Assembly (NCBI GenBank): GCA_027324025.1
Contig: DAHVYW010000088.1
Location: 1-23,093, forward strand
Reading direction: 5' to 3'
DNA from: JAJZQD01 sp021847735
GTDB lineage: Bacteria; Bacillota; Thermincolia; Thermincolales; UBA2595
DNA: 23,093 bases
The position numbers were made by a program, and so were the translations under genes. Numbering within the stretch: position 1 is the stretch's first letter; each line of letters starts with the position of its first letter. The notes below the pieces were generated by a model. The model was not told the DNA's origin, searched no databases, and saw only the letters and a program-made list of their open reading frames with translations. This document shows, piece by piece, positions 1 through 7,302 of the stretch.

Positions 1-59
1 ACTTTAAAGACGATTTGGGTCAAAAAACCCAACAAATCTTAATAATTGGAGGAGTGTAA

Positions 60-248
60 ATGCAACCATTAGGTGGTCTGCCGGCTGTGGCTGGGGGTTT
101 GTTTTTCTTAGTCTGGCTTGCTATGATGATTGGTATGGTAGTAGGTTATGTAGTAATCATAATTGCCGTGTGGAGGGGAATGAAAGCCCACGAATCCATT
201 GCCGGCACTCTAAAGGAAATCTCTGACAATCTAAGAACAAAGCCCTAA
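60..248 (+). CDS. Small single-pass membrane protein, unknown function
   Basis: 62-residue protein with a good ribosome site (GGAGGAG, about 6 bases before the ATG). Residues about 12-38 form one strongly hydrophobic segment rich in V, I, G and M. A short basic, amphipathic cytoplasmic tail follows (WRGMKAHESIAGTLKEI), ending in TKP. There is no signal-peptidase site and no catalytic motif. Proteins with this plan (one TM helix plus an amphipathic helix) are common in Firmicutes and mostly uncharacterised; I do not recognise the family. It converges with rqcH, and the space between them holds hairpins. The ribosome site and the clear TM/amphipathic layout make it a likely real gene; function unknown. 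Confidence 0.65.
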   Translation: MQPLGGLPAVAGGLFFLVWLAMMIGMVVGYVVIIIAVWRGMKAHESIAGTLKEISDNLRTKP

Positions 249-255
249 AGTGAAA

Positions 256-283
256 GAGGCTGTCCCGAAGGGGGCAGTCTTAA
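256..283 (+). terminator. Hairpin after the small membrane protein gene
   Basis: GGCTGTCCC and GGGGCAGTC pair imperfectly (G-U pairs and a bulge) around GAAG, 10 bases after the stop codon. No T-tract follows, so it is a weak terminator or a 3' stability hairpin. Confidence 0.35.
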
Positions 284-312
284 GAGAATGCCTGTTTGAG
301 ACAATGAGTGAG

Positions 313-356
313 AAAAAAGGGGTTGCCCTAAAATCAATTTTTAGGACAGCCCCTTT
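313..356 (-). terminator. Rho-independent terminator of rqcH, overlapping its stop codon
   Basis: Positions 316-333 pair with 339-356 in a stem of about 18 bp with one G-U pair and one mismatch. Read on the minus strand the hairpin is followed by six T's (318-313). The rqcH stop codon (341-343) lies inside the hairpin, and the last four codons (K-G-L-S) form one arm. Confidence 0.8.
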
Positions 357-2092
357 GGTTCTACTATTATTGTTCGCTGATTTTCGTAAATTACCGTTCC
401 CGGTTTTGCGCCTTTGGGTTTGCGGACCCATTTTCTCAGGGTATAATCCACAGGTACTTTTGACGACTCCCTGGCTTTGGAATAGTAGGCCGCTATTTCG
501 GCTGCCTGCTGCAGGGACTGCTTAGGGGTTTCCGTTCCCCCGGGGTTTTTGACAATCACGTGGGAACCCGGAATATCTTTAACATGCAGCCATAAATCCT
601 CAGGACGGGCCATTTTTTGGGTCAGGTAGTCATTTTGCCGGTTGTTGCGGCCTACCAGAATGTCGAGACCGTCTTTAGACTTAAAACGCATTGGTTCCGG
701 TTCGACGGCGGGCAGCGTTTTCTTTACGCCTTTAGCTGGAGCTTCCGGCTTGATGTAGCCTTCCTTAATAAGTTCTGCCTTGATTTCGGCTAGTTCGCTG
801 ATTTCATCGGCCTGTTCCAGGCTTACCATAACAGATTCCAGGTAAGTCAGTTCGGCCTTGGTTTCTTTCAGGTAGATTTCGGCAATTGCCTGGCTGCTGC
901 GGGCTTTCGTATATTTTTTAAAATATGACTGGGCGTTTTCCGCCGGTGACATCCGGGGGTCAAGTTCAACCACGATTTTGCCCCCATCAGGGTCATAATA
1001 GTTCTCCAGTTCCACTGACCCGACCCGTTTCGGTATCTGATAAATATTAGCTGTAATCAGTTCCCCGGTGATTTTTAGTCTTTCTGTATCCTGTGCTTTT
1101 CGCAGAGTCTCCTGATGAATAGAATGCTTGTTTTGACACTTCTTGAAAGCGTGCCTGACCACTTTTGTTAATTCTAAAACCGCCAGTTTCAAACGCTGCT
1201 GTTTTCCCCTGGTCGAGAAGAACTCATCCAGGGTTTCACTTATCTGGCCAGCTTTGCACACGGTTTCCGAAAACTGGCTCAACTCAACTGCGGAAAATGC
1301 AGCAGGAATGCTGCCCTTATAGCATAGGGATGGTTTAAACATTCCTGAAGCCACGCAGTTCCGGATGGTCCGGAAGGTTTCCCACAGCCGCTGCAACTCC
1401 AGTTCCCCAAGGAATTGATTACTTATGCCGGGATCTATCCCGGCCCTTACGGTTACCTCCCGGCAGGTTTGGGGACCGAAACCCTCAAAGCTGTTCAGGA
1501 TCAGTTTTTCGATGGGAACATCCTGGTCGGGGTCCCACAAGGCAGAGCGAAAGGCTTCTTCAGTCACCTCCAGGGGGTTCATTTTACCCGACTCCGGCGG
1601 CGGAGAATAAACTCTGCCTGGCAAAATCTCCCGGTGCCTGCTTGTAGCATAAGAGAAACGGTTAATGCCGTCCAGGATTACATCGGAGGCCGGGTCAACC
1701 AAAATTATGTTGCTGTGTTTTCCCATTACTTCACAGACCAGGTTTTTCGCTGATAACATACCCAGTTCATCGACCGCATCTACCCCGATCGTTAAGACAC
1801 GTTCCAAACCGGTTTGGGTTATCTTAGTTATTCTGCCACCTTCCAGGTGCTTTCTTAAAACCATACAGAACAAAGGAGGGGTTAGGGGGTTCTCCCTGGC
1901 GGTCTGGGTAAGATGGACCCGGGCATCTGTGGCATCGGCAGATACCAGCAAGCGGTATTTATTTTTATCTTTATGGATTAGCAGGACGATTTCCCGGGCC
2001 ACGGGTTGGTAAATTTTTTCCACCCGGCCGCCCACAACCTTTTCTATCAGTTCCTCTTTTACTGCTGCCATAACCAACCCGTCAAAAGACAT
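341..2092 (-). CDS. rqcH: RqcH / NFACT (fibronectin-binding-type) ribosome quality control protein
   Basis: 583 residues, the usual length for Firmicute RqcH (Rqc2/NEMF homologue). RqcH binds stalled 50S-peptidyl-tRNA complexes and recruits tRNA-Ala to add C-terminal alanine tails that mark the nascent chain for degradation. The N-terminus (MSFDGLVMAAVKEEL) and the segment NPLTPPLFCMVLRKHLEGG are typical NFACT-N. A coiled-coil middle runs through about residues 290-440. The C-terminal NFACT-R domain (about 465-565) carries GRNNRQNDYLTQK and DLWLHVKDIPGSHV. The ATG is preceded on the minus strand by AAGGAGAAC at suitable spacing. It is monocistronic, with its own promoter and terminator. Older databases call it fibronectin/fibrinogen-binding protein. 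Confidence 0.95.
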   Translation of the reverse strand: MSFDGLVMAAVKEELIEKVVGGRVEKIYQPVAREIVLLIHKDKNKYRLLVSADATDARVHLTQTARENPLTPPLFCMVLRKHLEGGRITKITQTGLERVLTIGVDAVDELGMLSAKNLVCEVMGKHSNIILVDPASDVILDGINRFSYATSRHREILPGRVYSPPPESGKMNPLEVTEEAFRSALWDPDQDVPIEKLILNSFEGFGPQTCREVTVRAGIDPGISNQFLGELELQRLWETFRTIRNCVASGMFKPSLCYKGSIPAAFSAVELSQFSETVCKAGQISETLDEFFSTRGKQQRLKLAVLELTKVVRHAFKKCQNKHSIHQETLRKAQDTERLKITGELITANIYQIPKRVGSVELENYYDPDGGKIVVELDPRMSPAENAQSYFKKYTKARSSQAIAEIYLKETKAELTYLESVMVSLEQADEISELAEIKAELIKEGYIKPEAPAKGVKKTLPAVEPEPMRFKSKDGLDILVGRNNRQNDYLTQKMARPEDLWLHVKDIPGSHVIVKNPGGTETPKQSLQQAAEIAAYYSKARESSKVPVDYTLRKWVRKPKGAKPGTVIYENQRTIIVEPKGLS

Positions 2093-2139
2093 AAAAGTTC
2101 TCCTTAAACAGTAGTGCCGCTATCTTTATTGGCTACTAT

Positions 2140-2169
2140 AGTATATCACTGGGGTGAAAAGCCCGTCAA
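2140..2169 (-). promoter_or_regulatory. Sigma-A promoter for rqcH
   Basis: Read on the minus strand: TTGACG (2169-2164), an 18-base spacer, then TATACT (2145-2140). This places the start about 40 bases before the rqcH ATG. Both boxes match the consensus at 5 of 6 positions. Confidence 0.65.
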
Positions 2170-2195
2170 TTGCACAGCTTTATCCCAATTCCAAG

Positions 2196-2287
2196 ACTCC
2201 ACCTTCTATTAGGTGGAGTTTCCACTTTTCTGCTTCAGTGGGGGTAGAGTCCCCCACTGAAGTTTCGATGTTCAGCTTTAGCTGAAC
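2196..2287. repeat. Three consecutive hairpins, candidate IS200/IS605-type element end
   Basis: Three hairpins in 92 bases: ACTCCACCT (2196-2204) with AGGTGGAGT (2211-2219); a perfect 12-bp stem CTTCAGTGGGGG (2233-2244) with CCCCCACTGAAG (2251-2262) around TAGAGT; and GTTCAGC (2270-2276) with GCTGAAC (2281-2287) around TTTA. No ORF overlaps it sensibly. The look resembles the structured ends and guide-RNA region that accompany tnpB in IS200/IS605 elements, but neither tnpA nor tnpB is present. The pairing is seen directly; the IS relationship is inference from resemblance. Confidence 0.5.
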
Positions 2288-2322
2288 GAGTTCACTGGGT
2301 TTCACAGTTTACGGGGGTATCG

Positions 2323-2350
2323 CAGTATATATGCCCGGGAATATATACTG
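2323..2350. promoter_or_regulatory. 10-bp perfect inverted repeat, operator-like
   Basis: CAGTATATAT and ATATATACTG flank an 8-base spacer GCCCGGGA. It lies about 20 bases upstream of the suggested dapF -35 box, so it may bind a regulator. The regulator is not identifiable from the site. Confidence 0.4.
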
Positions 2351-2369
2351 TATACACTGTAATGGAGTG

Positions 2370-2398
2370 TTGCAAATAGAAAGTATATGTTATAAGAT
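2370..2398 (+). promoter_or_regulatory. Possible sigma-A promoter for dapF-dapL
   Basis: TTGCAA (2370-2375), a 17-base spacer, then TAAGAT (2393-2398); TATAAG at 2391 is an alternative -10 with a 15-base spacer. Each box matches consensus at 4 of 6 positions, so this is tentative. It would start the transcript just before the leader hairpin. Confidence 0.35.
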
Positions 2399-2412
2399 AA
2401 ATAATTAGAAAT

Positions 2413-2518
2413 AAAAAATGCGGACTGACCGCATTTTTTGGTGTACAGGATTTAATACATGTATTTCCACCAAAAAGGCCAACACGGGCGCGCGGATGCA
2501 ATCGAGGCCGCATTTTTT
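2413..2518 (+). promoter_or_regulatory. dapF leader with competing hairpins (attenuator candidate)
   Basis: AAAAAATGCGG (2413-2423) pairs perfectly with CCGCATTTTTT (2429-2439) around ACTGA, a terminator-like hairpin. Its T-run plus GGTG (2435-2443) is also complementary to CACCAAAAA (2468-2476). A second exact copy of CCGCATTTTTT lies at 2508-2518, just before the dapF ribosome site, and could pair with 2413-2423 if the first copy is occupied. The folds are mutually exclusive. No known riboswitch class (for example the lysine box) is recognisable. Confidence 0.5.
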
Positions 2519-2541
2519 ATTACGGAGGGAGGTGGAAGAGT

Positions 2542-3372
2542 ATGAAGTTTACCAAGATGCAAGGTCTGGGCAATGATTTTATAATGGTTGATTGTCTTGA
2601 CAAACCGCTGTCAGGAGACATTAGTGAGATTTCAAGGGAGCTGTGTGACCGTCACTTCGGGATAGGGGCAGACGGGCTGGTTCTTATTCTTCCATCTGAA
2701 ACCGCTGATATTCGCATGCGGATATTCAACCCTGACGGCAGTGAGCCTGAAATGTGCGGTAATGCTATCAGGTGTTTTGCCAAATATGTCTATGAACGCG
2801 ATATTATCAAAACCGCGACCATCCGGGTTGAGACCCTGGCCGGACTTATTGTTCCCCAAGTATTGGTGGAGGACGGAAGTGTAGTCTCAGTAAGGGTAGA
2901 CATGGGCGAGCCCCGTTTAGAGAGAGGCCTGATTCCCATGGAAGGCCCAGCGGGAAACGCAATCAACGAGCCTGTGAGCATTGATGGCGGTACATATAAA
3001 GTTACCTGCGTGTCAATGGGTAATCCCCACTGTATTACCTTTGTCCCTGACGTCAGGTCAATTCATATTGCTGATATCGGGCCAAAACTGGAGACTCACC
3101 CGTTGTTTCCGCGGAAGACTAATGTCGAGTTTATCGAGGTTTTAAATAACGGTGAGGTAAATATGCGCGTTTGGGAAAGAGGTGCCGGGGAAACCCTTGC
3201 CTGCGGCACCGGAGCATGTGCGACAGGGGTAGCCTGTGTCCTTAATCACCTGACAGGAAGGGAAATTAAGGTTCACCTGGCCGGAGGAGATTTGGTAATC
3301 GAGTGGGCCGAAAACAACCATGTATATATGACAGGTCCGGCAGATTACGTGTTCAGCGGGGAAACAATCTAG
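2542..3372 (+). CDS. dapF: Diaminopimelate epimerase
   Basis: Cytoplasmic, cofactor-independent epimerase that converts LL- to meso-diaminopimelate, the last shared step toward lysine and peptidoglycan. 276 residues, normal length. N-terminus KFTKMQGLGNDFIMVD is diagnostic. The two active-site cysteines sit in PEMCGNAIRCF (Cys72) and GETLACGTGACATG (Cys221). Strong ribosome site GGAGGGAGG before the ATG at 2542. dapL follows 71 bases after its stop with no terminator between, so the two are probably co-transcribed; dapL makes the LL-isomer that DapF uses. Regulation through the unusual leader upstream is possible. Confidence 0.97.
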   Translation: MKFTKMQGLGNDFIMVDCLDKPLSGDISEISRELCDRHFGIGADGLVLILPSETADIRMRIFNPDGSEPEMCGNAIRCFAKYVYERDIIKTATIRVETLAGLIVPQVLVEDGSVVSVRVDMGEPRLERGLIPMEGPAGNAINEPVSIDGGTYKVTCVSMGNPHCITFVPDVRSIHIADIGPKLETHPLFPRKTNVEFIEVLNNGEVNMRVWERGAGETLACGTGACATGVACVLNHLTGREIKVHLAGGDLVIEWAENNHVYMTGPADYVFSGETI

Positions 3373-3443
3373 GGTGTGTTAATTATGAAAGGTTGCCCGC
3401 AGGCAAACTATACATATCTATAAAAAGACTGGGAGGTTGCAAA

Positions 3444-4616
3444 GTGGAAGAGGCAAAAAGAATTAAGCAGTTACCACCGTATTTATTTGCGCGCATTGAG
3501 AAAACAATCGAGAAAGCAAAGTCGGAAGGGGTGGATGTAATCAGCCTTGGCATAGGTGACCCGGACCGCCCGACTCCCGAACATATAATTGGCAAACTCT
3601 GTGAACAGGCCCACAATTCTGTCAACCATCGCTATCCGTCCTCGGTTGGGATGGTTTCTTTCCGGCAAGCGGTAGCCTTTTATTATAAGAACAGGTTTGG
3701 AGTCGAACTTGACCCAAAAACGGAGGCAGTAACCCTTATAGGGTCCAAAGAGGGCATTGCCCACATTTCGTTTTGTTACCTAGACCCGGGTGATGTTGCT
3801 CTAATTCCCGACCCCGGGTATCCTGTATACGGAATTGGCGCCCTGCTGACAGGCGCTCAACCTTACACCATGCCGTTAACAGCCAAAAACCGATTTCTTC
3901 CTGACCTTGATGCCATTCCGTCAGATACAGCCAAAAAGGCCAAACTGATGTTTATCAATTTCCCGAATAACCCGACCGGTGCCATCGCCAATGATGGCTT
4001 CTATAAAAAACTTATCGCTTTTGCCAAAGAATATGATATTATTGTTTGCCATGACGCGGCATACCAGGACATTGCCTTCGGCGGGTATCGTCCGCCCAGT
4101 TTCCTGGAATATCCCGGCGCCAAGGAAGTGGGCATAGAGTTTGGTTCCTGCTCTAAGTCTTACAACATGACCGGTTGGCGGATTGGTTGGGCTGCAGGCA
4201 ACCCCCAGGTAATAGAAGCCCTCGGGCGCATTAAATCCAATATTGATTCCGGAGTATTCCAGGCTGTGCAGTATGCCGGTATAGCGGCTTTAACCGGACC
4301 TCAGGACTGCACCTTTGATATAAGTGAAGTCTACCGGGAAAGAAGAGACATAATTATTGACGGCCTAAACAGTATGGGTTGGAGCCTTGAGAAGCCGCAG
4401 GCCACCATTTATGTCTGGGTACCGGTACCAAAAGGCTATACTTCCATATCTTTTGCAGAGGAAGTCTTTCAGAAAACAGGTGTGGTTATAACCCCAGGTA
4501 ACGGCTACGGGGAGTACGGGGAGGGTTATTTCCGCATCGCCCTTACTGTAGAAAAGGAACGCATGATAGAGGCCATAAACCGCATTAGGGAAAAAATCGG
4601 ACATGTACAATTTTAA
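3444..4616 (+). CDS. dapL: LL-diaminopimelate aminotransferase
   Basis: PLP enzyme (fold type I) that converts tetrahydrodipicolinate plus glutamate directly to LL-diaminopimelate, bypassing the acylated dap intermediates. 390 residues from the GTG at 3444, chosen because GGGAGG lies 7 bases upstream and because LPPYLFARIEK is the typical family N-terminus; an open frame continues upstream to 3303 but overlaps dapF. Visible motifs: LGIGDPDRPTPEHI, INFPNNPTGA, and SCSKSYNMTGWRIGW with the PLP lysine at about Lys238, then IKSNIDSGVFQAVQ, characteristic of DapL rather than aspartate aminotransferase. Pairing with dapF supports the call. Many anaerobic Clostridia use this route. Confidence 0.93.
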   Translation: MEEAKRIKQLPPYLFARIEKTIEKAKSEGVDVISLGIGDPDRPTPEHIIGKLCEQAHNSVNHRYPSSVGMVSFRQAVAFYYKNRFGVELDPKTEAVTLIGSKEGIAHISFCYLDPGDVALIPDPGYPVYGIGALLTGAQPYTMPLTAKNRFLPDLDAIPSDTAKKAKLMFINFPNNPTGAIANDGFYKKLIAFAKEYDIIVCHDAAYQDIAFGGYRPPSFLEYPGAKEVGIEFGSCSKSYNMTGWRIGWAAGNPQVIEALGRIKSNIDSGVFQAVQYAGIAALTGPQDCTFDISEVYRERRDIIIDGLNSMGWSLEKPQATIYVWVPVPKGYTSISFAEEVFQKTGVVITPGNGYGEYGEGYFRIALTVEKERMIEAINRIREKIGHVQF

Positions 4617-4710
4617 AGAAAAAAGCTGACTTAATTTTCAACCGGAATTTACATTTCGCTGACGCGGATAACCTTTAAATACTAAAATTATGCTGTTGAC
4701 GTTCTATCTA

Positions 4711-4739
4711 TTGGTCTCTATCGGTTTTCGAAGTATAAT
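4711..4739 (+). promoter_or_regulatory. Sigma-A promoter for the sigma-54 activator gene
   Basis: TTGGTC (4711-4716), a 17-base spacer, then a perfect TATAAT (4734-4739). The -35 box is weak. It lies in the 223-base gap before the activator gene, which holds no other recognisable feature; no terminator follows dapL. Confidence 0.5.
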
Positions 4740-4839
4740 AAAATAGCTATAATTGTTGATAAAAATTACTGTTAAAAATTACAAAGCATCTATGAGAGCC
4801 TCGTCCTGTTTGAAAAAGCTTTATTAAGGGGTGAAGGCC

Positions 4840-6837
4840 ATGATTGAGCAAAAAACAAGCCTTTGGGACGGTTTTATTGAAACCGGAGAAATTTCAAAGG
4901 AAGTTGACCCTATTATCAGGGATTCCTGGAAACGCTGCCGGGAGCATAATGTCAACCCTGCCCATGTTACTGAGGTTGATATTTTAACGCAATCCAAACT
5001 GCGGGAAAAAACCGAAGCTTATTGGCAGTTGATGAGTGTATCCAACCCTATTATGAAAAATGTTTTTGAGATGCTGCACGGAATGGGGTTTATAGTAATT
5101 TTGTCAGACTCCCAGGGTTACATTTTAAGAAGTATCGTTGACGAAGGATTCCAAAAACAGGCAAAAAAAGTTATGTTATGTGAAGGCGCCAACTGGCAGG
5201 AGCAGTTGAATGGAACCAATGCTATCGGTACTTCTCTCGTCGAGAAACAGCCTGTAAAGGTCTTCGGACGCGAACACTTTATTAAGAAAAATCATATTCT
5301 TGCCTGCGCCGCTTCCCCAATTTTTGACGCAGATGGCGAGATTATAGCTACTCTTGATCTGACCGGAGAGGCGAAAAGAGGCATCGACCAGATATTCCGG
5401 CTCGCAAAAATGGCAGCCCAGAACATTGAAAGGGAATTGCAGTTATTACACTTGCGAAAACAATTTAACTTGCACAAAGCTAAGCATGACAGTATTGTTG
5501 AATTAGTTAAAGAAGGAGCACTATTTATCGACAAGGAGGGCACTGTCTCTGAGGTCAACCTGGCCGCGGCCAGGGTAATGGGTATAAATAAAAAGGACTT
5601 TTTAGGAAAAAACATTCAGGAATTGTTTAATGTGCACAACATGTGGGTGCTTGACCAGTCTACACCAGATAAGTCTGAGTTGACTATTAGCTCCAAATCC
5701 GGCTCTGCATTGTTTGGTGCGTGGGCTAAGAAAATCTGTGATTCGAACGGAAACCTTGAAGGCATTGTCGCTGTTGTCGACCTGGACAATAAAATGGAAA
5801 AAAGTCGGGCGAGAGCGGGCACTTCATCCCAATTTGTGGAACACAGCAACAATTTAATTTATACTTTTGACCAGATCATTGGGAAAAGTGAATGTCTTAC
5901 AAAGGTTATTGCAATGTGTAAGAGGGTGGCTAAGAGCAGCTCTACAGCTTTGTTGATCGGGGAAACGGGTACGGGCAAGGAAATGCTAGCCCAGTCTATT
6001 CACCAGGAAAGTGAAAGAAGGACTCACCCCTTTGTAGGTTTGAACTGCGCGGCTATTCCGGCGGAACTATTGGAAAGCGAGCTATTTGGGTATGAGGAAG
6101 GGGCCTTTACCGGGGCTCGAAAGGGGGGTAACCCCGGGAAATTTGAACAGGCCAACGGCGGTACACTTTTTCTTGATGAAATAGGGGATATGCCTTTCTC
6201 GGCCCAGGTCAGCCTGTTAAGGGTCTTACAGGAAAAACAGGTTTTACGCCTGGGTGGCAGGCAGCCCAAACAGGTGGATGTAAGGATTATTGCCGCAACA
6301 CACCGCAATCTTTCGGACTTGGTCGAAAAAGGCTTATTCCGTCATGACCTGTTTTTCCGGCTTAATGTGGTAAACATAAGTATTCCGCCCTTACGGGAGA
6401 GGAAAGAGGATATCGAACTTTTAGCCCGTTTCTTTTTTGATAAATTTAAAATCGCGCTTGGTAGGCAGACAATGGAATTATTGCCGCAAACCATTGAGAA
6501 ATTTAAGGAATATAGTTGGCCCGGTAATATACGGGAAATAGAGAATATTTTAGAAAGACTGGTCAATGTGGTGGAAGAGGATCGGATAACCCCCGAGCAC
6601 TTACCTGAGAGTTTAAGGGAGAAGCTAAACGGACCAGTCTTTGCTCCGAAAAATAAGAAATTGAAGGATATAGAAGAAACTGCTATCAGGCAAGCACTCG
6701 CCGACTGTAACGGCGATTTGAGTGCTGTTGTTTCTGTGTTAGATATAGGCAGGAGTACCCTGTACAGAAAAATTAAGGAATATGAAATCGATGTTGAAGC
6801 CCTTATAAACCTTAAAGGAAAAGGATTGATACCGTGA
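4840..6837 (+). CDS. dhaR: Sigma-54-dependent activator, AcoR/DhaR type (GAF-PAS-AAA+-Fis)
   Basis: Enhancer-binding protein that remodels sigma-54 RNA polymerase by ATP hydrolysis. 665 residues from the ATG at 4840 (AAGGGG 8 bases upstream; the in-frame GTG at 4831 overlaps that ribosome site). Order: GAF sensor domain about 55-205 with the AcoR-family segment NGTNAIGTSL and CAASPIFD; PAS domain about 215-325; AAA+ core about 340-570 with Walker A GETGTGKE (374-381), the sigma-54 contact loop GAFTGA (421-426) and Walker B GTLFLDEIGD; Fis-type helix-turn-helix about 626-655 (IGRSTLYRKIK). There is no receiver domain, so it probably senses a small molecule directly. A perfect -24/-12 promoter lies downstream before the dehydratase gene, its obvious target. 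The symbol is by analogy with Klebsiella DhaR; the ligand is unknown. Confidence 0.9.
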   Translation: MIEQKTSLWDGFIETGEISKEVDPIIRDSWKRCREHNVNPAHVTEVDILTQSKLREKTEAYWQLMSVSNPIMKNVFEMLHGMGFIVILSDSQGYILRSIVDEGFQKQAKKVMLCEGANWQEQLNGTNAIGTSLVEKQPVKVFGREHFIKKNHILACAASPIFDADGEIIATLDLTGEAKRGIDQIFRLAKMAAQNIERELQLLHLRKQFNLHKAKHDSIVELVKEGALFIDKEGTVSEVNLAAARVMGINKKDFLGKNIQELFNVHNMWVLDQSTPDKSELTISSKSGSALFGAWAKKICDSNGNLEGIVAVVDLDNKMEKSRARAGTSSQFVEHSNNLIYTFDQIIGKSECLTKVIAMCKRVAKSSSTALLIGETGTGKEMLAQSIHQESERRTHPFVGLNCAAIPAELLESELFGYEEGAFTGARKGGNPGKFEQANGGTLFLDEIGDMPFSAQVSLLRVLQEKQVLRLGGRQPKQVDVRIIAATHRNLSDLVEKGLFRHDLFFRLNVVNISIPPLRERKEDIELLARFFFDKFKIALGRQTMELLPQTIEKFKEYSWPGNIREIENILERLVNVVEEDRITPEHLPESLREKLNGPVFAPKNKKLKDIEETAIRQALADCNGDLSAVVSVLDIGRSTLYRKIKEYEIDVEALINLKGKGLIP

Positions 6838-6858
6838 TATCAGTCCTTTTCAGTTTTA
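6819..6858 (+). terminator. Terminator of the activator gene, stop codon in the loop
   Basis: AAAAGGATTGATA (6819-6831) pairs with TATCAGTCCTTTT (6838-6850), 13 bp with one G-U pair. The six-base loop CCGTGA contains the activator's TGA stop. TTTTCAGTTTT follows. Confidence 0.7.
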
Positions 6859-6886
6859 ATAGGCAGAAAATATGGACTAAGTCCCA

Positions 6887-6909
6887 TTTTGGGAACGAAT
6901 GTTCCAAAA
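6887..6909 (+). promoter_or_regulatory. Candidate upstream activator site 1
   Basis: GGAAC (6892-6896) and GTTCC (6901-6905) flank GAAT, with T/A extensions on both sides (TTTTGG ... CCAAAA). It centres about 170 bases before the -24 box, a usual distance for sigma-54 enhancers. It shares the TTTGG/CCAAA ends with site 2. Confidence 0.45.
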
Positions 6910-6954
6910 CGAGAAAAACGAATAAAAACTTTGATGCTTTTTCACCCGTTGAAT

Positions 6955-6989
6955 ATTTGGTACCATAGTTGCTAAATCAGGTTCCAAAT
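6955..6989 (+). promoter_or_regulatory. Candidate upstream activator site 2
   Basis: ATTTGGTACC (6955-6964) and GGTTCCAAAT (6980-6989) are inverted repeats matching at 9 of 10 positions, 15 bases apart, about 100 bases before the -24 box. The half-site GTTCCAAA also occurs in site 1, which suggests one binding protein, most simply the adjacent activator. Confidence 0.45.
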
Positions 6990-7030
6990 TAAAAGAAATA
7001 AGGTCTGAAGGGGACCGGCGAAAATTAACA

Positions 7031-7070
7031 AGCCCTGTGAAACCGAGGTTTTACAGGGCTAAATTTTTTT
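7031..7070 (+). terminator. Strong terminator directly before the sigma-54 promoter
   Basis: AGCCCTGTGAAAC (7031-7043) pairs with GTTTTACAGGGCT (7048-7060), 13 bp with one G-U pair and loop CGAG, followed by AAA and seven T's. The last T is the first base of the -24 box. It would block read-through from upstream so that the dehydratase operon depends on its own promoter. Confidence 0.85.
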
Positions 7071-7085
7071 GGCACGGAATTTGCT
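7070..7085 (+). promoter_or_regulatory. Sigma-54 (-24/-12) promoter of the dehydratase operon
   Basis: TGGCAC (7070-7075), five bases, TTGCT (7081-7085): a full match to the TGGCAC-N5-TTGCW consensus with GG and GC 12 bases apart. Transcription should begin near 7096, leaving a leader of about 205 bases. The adjacent activator gene and inverted repeats upstream support it. Confidence 0.9.
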
Positions 7086-7143
7086 GTTGTTTTAATACGT
7101 GTAGGCTTTACAGACCCCATAAAGTGAAGATGTAAGTCAAATT

Positions 7144-7171
7144 ATCCAGATTGTCTTAAGGTATTCTGGAT
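7144..7171 (+). promoter_or_regulatory. Hairpin in the dehydratase mRNA leader
   Basis: ATCCAGA (7144-7150) pairs with TCTGGAT (7165-7171) around a 14-base loop, followed by TTTG. It may stabilise the 5' end of the message or be a weak attenuator. The rest of the leader (about 7096-7302) shows no known riboswitch. Confidence 0.35.
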
Positions 7172-7302
7172 TTTGCAGTCTATTTATTCAAAAAAATGCG
7201 TCCATCAGGTAGTTCAATAGTTTTAATAGAAGGGGGGCCTGGAAACGGCAAAAGGTGGAGTTTGTAATTCAATTAACTAAATTTAAAAGGAGGATTTTAA
7301 AA

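Noticed and set aside
2292..2513. 73-codon ORF on the minus strand between rqcH and dapF
   Set aside because: It covers hairpins and the dapF leader, has a cysteine- and tyrosine-rich low-complexity translation, and lacks a ribosome site.
7196..7267. 23-codon ORF in the dhaB1 leader with a P-loop-like GGPGNGK
   Set aside because: No ribosome site before its ATG and too short to hold a nucleotide-binding fold; the motif is probably chance.
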